The translations under genes and the position numbers were made by a program. A DNA stretch of 64,000 bases, from contig CAMVBS010000004.1 of the NCBI GenBank assembly GCA_947165785.1, positions 1-64,000 of the forward strand, in the 5' to 3' direction. Below, piece after piece: positions 60,703 to 64,000 of the stretch. Each line of letters begins with the position of its first letter. Position 1 is the first letter of the stretch. The notes under the pieces are model-generated. The model had not been told where the DNA came from, searched no databases, and was given only the letters and a program-made list of their open reading frames with translations. Source of the DNA: an uncultured Clostridia bacterium. GTDB taxonomy: Bacteria > Bacillota > Clostridia > Saccharofermentanales > Saccharofermentanaceae.

Positions 60703-62454
60703 ATGGCTGACAAAAAGAAAACAAGAAGATGGGTAATAAGAGCGATAGTGGCATTCCTAGTAGTAATGCTCCTTCTGACGTTCTTTTCAAATACGATCAT
60801 GAACGCAACGATCCCGAAGGTCGTTGCAGAACACGCACAGTGGGGTAACCTTTCATTCTCCAACACAGAGAAGGGAATCCTCGAGTGCTCAAATAAGACA
60901 GAATATAAGGTTCCTAAGGGTCTTGCAGGCCGTAAGGTAGACGATGTCGTCCTTACCACATATGATGAAACAGGCCTTAACGAGACTGTCATCAAGCTCA
61001 AGGAAGTAGATGACATGGATGCATATGATGAGAAGGTAACTGAACTTGAAGACCTCAAGAAAGAGATCGATTATGATGCAAGGACTCCAAGCGATACGTC
61101 TTCACAGGATACCTATCAGGATGCAATCGATACTGCAAAGGACAACGTCGATGCAGCAGCTGAGAAGTATAACGAAGCCAAGGGTAAGGATCAGACGATC
61201 GCTGATGCAAATAAGACGATCTCAGACAGTACTTCCTCACTCGTAGAAGCTGAGGCTGAAGTTGATTCTATTTCCCAGACAGTTGAGGAATACAAAAAGC
61301 AGATGACTGAGCTCGATACTCAGATCCAGAAGATCGACGAAAAGATAACGATCCTTGAGACCGTTTCTCCTACTCCTACTCCGACTGTTGAACCTACAGC
61401 TGATCCTACAGCTGACCCTACAGCCGATCCGACTGAGTCTTCTGCAACAGAGACAACTGTTGATCCGAGTGTAACACCGGTACCGGGAAGCATTGAAGAT
61501 CTCAAGGCTCAGAAGGCAGCTCTTGAGGACCAGAAAGAAACTCTTCAGACTAACCTTGATGATGCTGAAGCAAGACTTGCAGAAGCTTCCGGTAAGAAGG
61601 CAGAACTCGATATCGCGATAAAGGATGCCGAAGGAACTATCGAGTCAGCAGGTCAGCTTCCGAGCGAAGATAAGGCTAAGAAGGCTCTTGATGATGCAAA
61701 CAAGGATCTCTCTGATGCTCAGAAGAGTTATTCTGATTCACAGATAACAGCAGGTATCACCAGTGAGAAGAATGCTGATGCACTTGAGAAGAAAAAGAAG
61801 AAGATAGAAAAGCTCGAGAAAGAAGTCGCACAGATGAAGGAAGATCTCGAGACAACTGAGATCAAGGCACCTGCAGCAGGTATCATCTATGATGTTTCCG
61901 TTAACGATGGTGATGAACTCCAGGAAGGTCAGGTCCTCTTCTCCGTTCTCCCTGATTATACGGATATGGAATGTACGGTAGAATTCAGCTTCTCCACTTC
62001 AGCTACTCAGGGAATGCAGGTAGGCCAGGAACTTACATGTGAGAATACATGGGTCGACAAGATCACTGTTATCTCTATCAAGCCTGACAAGGCTAATCCT
62101 AGAGAGAACAGGATCGTAAAGTGTTCTGTTGAAGCAGAATATCTCTATCCGGGTGAGGAGATCAAGGTAACTGCAGGTAAGTCAAATAAGAATTATGAGA
62201 ATATCGTACCAAGCAGTGCCGTTATCAAGGATAATTCAGGTGAGTTCGTATATGCTCTCGTTGAGAAGTCAACTCCTCTCGGAACAAAGTACACGGTAAA
62301 GAAGATCGAAGTTACTGTTGAGGATACGGACGGAGCAAGAACAGCCATCAAGGGTGACGGTCTCGACTCCAAGTACCAGTATGTTACACGAAGCGAAGAG
62401 CCGCTCAAGGACGGAGATCGTGTAAGACTTCAGGACTACAGTAAGAAGGAGTAA
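60703..62454 (+). CDS. HlyD/RND-adaptor-like membrane fusion protein
   Basis: N-terminal TM; long coiled coil; TTEIKAPAAGIIYDVSVNDGDELQEGQVLFSVLPD hemilipoyl-like segment. Confidence 0.8.
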   Translation: MADKKKTRRWVIRAIVAFLVVMLLLTFFSNTIMNATIPKVVAEHAQWGNLSFSNTEKGILECSNKTEYKVPKGLAGRKVDDVVLTTYDETGLNETVIKLKEVDDMDAYDEKVTELEDLKKEIDYDARTPSDTSSQDTYQDAIDTAKDNVDAAAEKYNEAKGKDQTIADANKTISDSTSSLVEAEAEVDSISQTVEEYKKQMTELDTQIQKIDEKITILETVSPTPTPTVEPTADPTADPTADPTESSATETTVDPSVTPVPGSIEDLKAQKAALEDQKETLQTNLDDAEARLAEASGKKAELDIAIKDAEGTIESAGQLPSEDKAKKALDDANKDLSDAQKSYSDSQITAGITSEKNADALEKKKKKIEKLEKEVAQMKEDLETTEIKAPAAGIIYDVSVNDGDELQEGQVLFSVLPDYTDMECTVEFSFSTSATQGMQVGQELTCENTWVDKITVISIKPDKANPRENRIVKCSVEAEYLYPGEEIKVTAGKSNKNYENIVPSSAVIKDNSGEFVYALVEKSTPLGTKYTVKKIEVTVEDTDGARTAIKGDGLDSKYQYVTRSEEPLKDGDRVRLQDYSKKE

Positions 62455-62459
62455 CGCTG

Positions 62460-63731
62460 ATGGGAATAATCAATTGGCTTAAGGATTACTGGCACGACAT
62501 CAAAAAGTCGTCCGGTAAGACCTTTAAGAACGTGGTCCTTACAGCTCACTTTTGGGTAATCCTCATTGCCGTAGCCTTGATGATCACATCAGGTATCCTT
62601 ATATTCAATACTTTGAATGCAAGGCGTGATCAGGATCTCGGTAAGATCTGGCAAAATGACGGTAAGACCTCGTTCAGACAGATGAGTGTTTTCGCGCAGG
62701 GCAACAGAAAAGACATCTATGCTCCGCTCGAGGCGATCGATGAAAAGTCTCTTACGTGGAAATCCGTCATGGATAATGAGAACGGTATCCGTAAGAAACT
62801 CCAGGGCACTGTCGATTCCGGTAAGACGATCGTTACTAAGCCCGGACAGCAGATCAAGCCCAGAGGATGGGAAGATTGTTTCTCTACGACATTTATGACA
62901 AAGGGAAATATCACCAAGGAAGCTACCATCAATGGTGAGATCAAGACAGCGGATGTTGAGTTTGAATCAGAAGTAGTAGCTGTAGGCGGTAACTTTGCAG
63001 CCTTCCATCCTTATGAATATATGGACGGAGGATTTCTTCCGATCGACGTAAAGGATCCTTATCAGATCGTTATCAATGACGAACTTGCATGGAAGCTTTA
63101 CAGATCATATTCCGTTGTAGGTGAGAAGATCCAGGTATTTGGCGAGGATTGCACCATCGTCGGTGTAGTTCGCGAGAAGAGAACATCGATCGATAAGATC
63201 AGCGGTGCAAGTGAGCCGAGGTTGTTCTGCTATTTCTCCACGGTAAGAGATCTTAAAGAAAAAGGTTATTTTGATGCAGCCGCAGAAGCTGATAATGACT
63301 CCAAGGCAGCAGCTTCTTATCCCGATATTGCGATCACATGTTACGAGGCTTTCCTGCCTGAGGTAGTAAAGGGTGTAGCAAGGAGCGATATGCTCGCAGC
63401 AATGCCTTCCTATAACATGCAGGATCCGCAGTACCTCATTACGAGCAATACCGGAAGATTCAGGGTCGACAAGGTCTATGACTTCGTAATGCCTTTGGGT
63501 GAGTTCCAGGCAAAGTATTCAAGCTATGAATTCCCATACTGGGAAAGAACGGCTCAGCTTTCGACCGAAAGGCTGTTTGTAATGGAGGCTGTAGGCGTGG
63601 CAGGTGTCATCCTTTTTATCATCGGAATCATCATCGCGATACTTCGTTTGCGTAAGCCGGGCGGTAAGTTCGATACCGTTGAGGAGGACGAGCCTGAGGA
63701 AGAGACAAATATCGCCATACAAATGACTTGA
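62460..63731 (+). CDS. MacB periplasmic-core-like membrane protein
   Basis: N-terminal TM, core VVGEKIQVFGEDCTIVGVVREKR, C-terminal TM VAGVILFIIGIIIAILRLRK. Confidence 0.6.
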   Translation: MGIINWLKDYWHDIKKSSGKTFKNVVLTAHFWVILIAVALMITSGILIFNTLNARRDQDLGKIWQNDGKTSFRQMSVFAQGNRKDIYAPLEAIDEKSLTWKSVMDNENGIRKKLQGTVDSGKTIVTKPGQQIKPRGWEDCFSTTFMTKGNITKEATINGEIKTADVEFESEVVAVGGNFAAFHPYEYMDGGFLPIDVKDPYQIVINDELAWKLYRSYSVVGEKIQVFGEDCTIVGVVREKRTSIDKISGASEPRLFCYFSTVRDLKEKGYFDAAAEADNDSKAAASYPDIAITCYEAFLPEVVKGVARSDMLAAMPSYNMQDPQYLITSNTGRFRVDKVYDFVMPLGEFQAKYSSYEFPYWERTAQLSTERLFVMEAVGVAGVILFIIGIIIAILRLRKPGGKFDTVEEDEPEEETNIAIQMT

Positions 63732-63753
63732 TATTGAAATATTAGATAAACAA

Positions 63754-63792
63754 GCGGGAAGTATAATCACAATGAATACTTCCCGCTTTTTT
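63754..63792 (+). terminator. Intrinsic terminator
   Basis: GCGGGAAGTAT ... ATACTTCCCGC (perfect 11 bp) + TTTTTT. Confidence 0.92.
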
Positions 63793-63813
63793 GCGGTGTT
63801 TTGGGGGTGCTTT

Positions 63814-64000
63814 ATGAGTTCTTTATTTAAAAGACGAGTCGCGACTCTTCTTGTTTTGTCAACCGTTGCACTTGCTTCCTGTGCCGTAGATCAGGAAGGC
63901 CTTAAAAATGATACTAAAAGACTAAAAGACATTGTCACCGGTTCCGAGGAGACCGAGGTTGCGGTTGAGGAAACTGCTGCTCCTTCTGAGACGACTGAAG
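63814..64000 (+). CDS. Lipoprotein N-terminus (truncated by window end)
   Basis: ATG after GGGGGTG; MSSLFKRRVATLLVLSTVALASCAVDQEG lipobox. Confidence 0.6.
   Translation, partial: MSSLFKRRVATLLVLSTVALASCAVDQEGLKNDTKRLKDIVTGSEETEVAVEETAAPSETTE

Noticed and set aside
1-64000. Insertion sequences, prophage, integrase, tRNA or rRNA genes
   Set aside because: Scanned by eye for transposase/integrase motifs, terminal repeats and tRNA-like clover-leaf sequence; none convincing. A tRNAscan/ISfinder run would be needed to exclude them fully.

Overview
The window looks like a chromosomal segment of an anaerobic, fibre-associated Firmicute (Clostridia-like; taxonomy is inferred, not tested). It is almost entirely protein-coding. 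I recognised no rRNA, tRNA, CRISPR array or transposase. Main blocks: (1) RtcB RNA ligase (truncated by the window start), a large GT-C-like membrane protein, Ddl, a BaiN/HI0933-type flavoprotein, lipoproteins and a dCMP deaminase. (2) A T-box leader with an apparent Phe (UUC) specifier upstream of a phenylacetate-CoA ligase. (3) A polysaccharide-degradation and surface block: a membrane-anchored GH5 glucanase, a beta-helix pectate-lyase-like protein, an S37-like peptidase, and three tandem uncharacterised paralogues (18315-22760). Each paralogue has a small CBM-like ectodomain, a Pro/Thr/Lys-rich stalk, one TM helix and a strongly conserved cytoplasmic tail ([20 protein letters not shown]). 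(4) Three tandem giant or modular surface proteins (25932-43359), all CAP domain + variable repeats + Pro/Thr linker + DUF4214 doublet. One carries about 28 Ig-like repeats with a single Cys each, one has no repeats, and one has 20 repeats of about 75 aa. (5) Immediately downstream, an ABC-transporter-dependent glycan cluster (gmd, rmd, wzm, wzt, four GT4s, two small paralogous coiled-coil proteins, manC). Its gene content resembles the D-rhamnan (common polysaccharide antigen) clusters known from Gram-negatives. (6) A carbohydrate ABC importer with an N-terminally extended SBP, then a HlyD-like adaptor and a MacB-like protein with no adjacent ATPase. The best candidates for undescribed biology are the CBM-stalk-TM-tail family next to the GH5, and the CAP/repeat/DUF4214 proteins coupled to a D-rhamnan-type glycan cluster.
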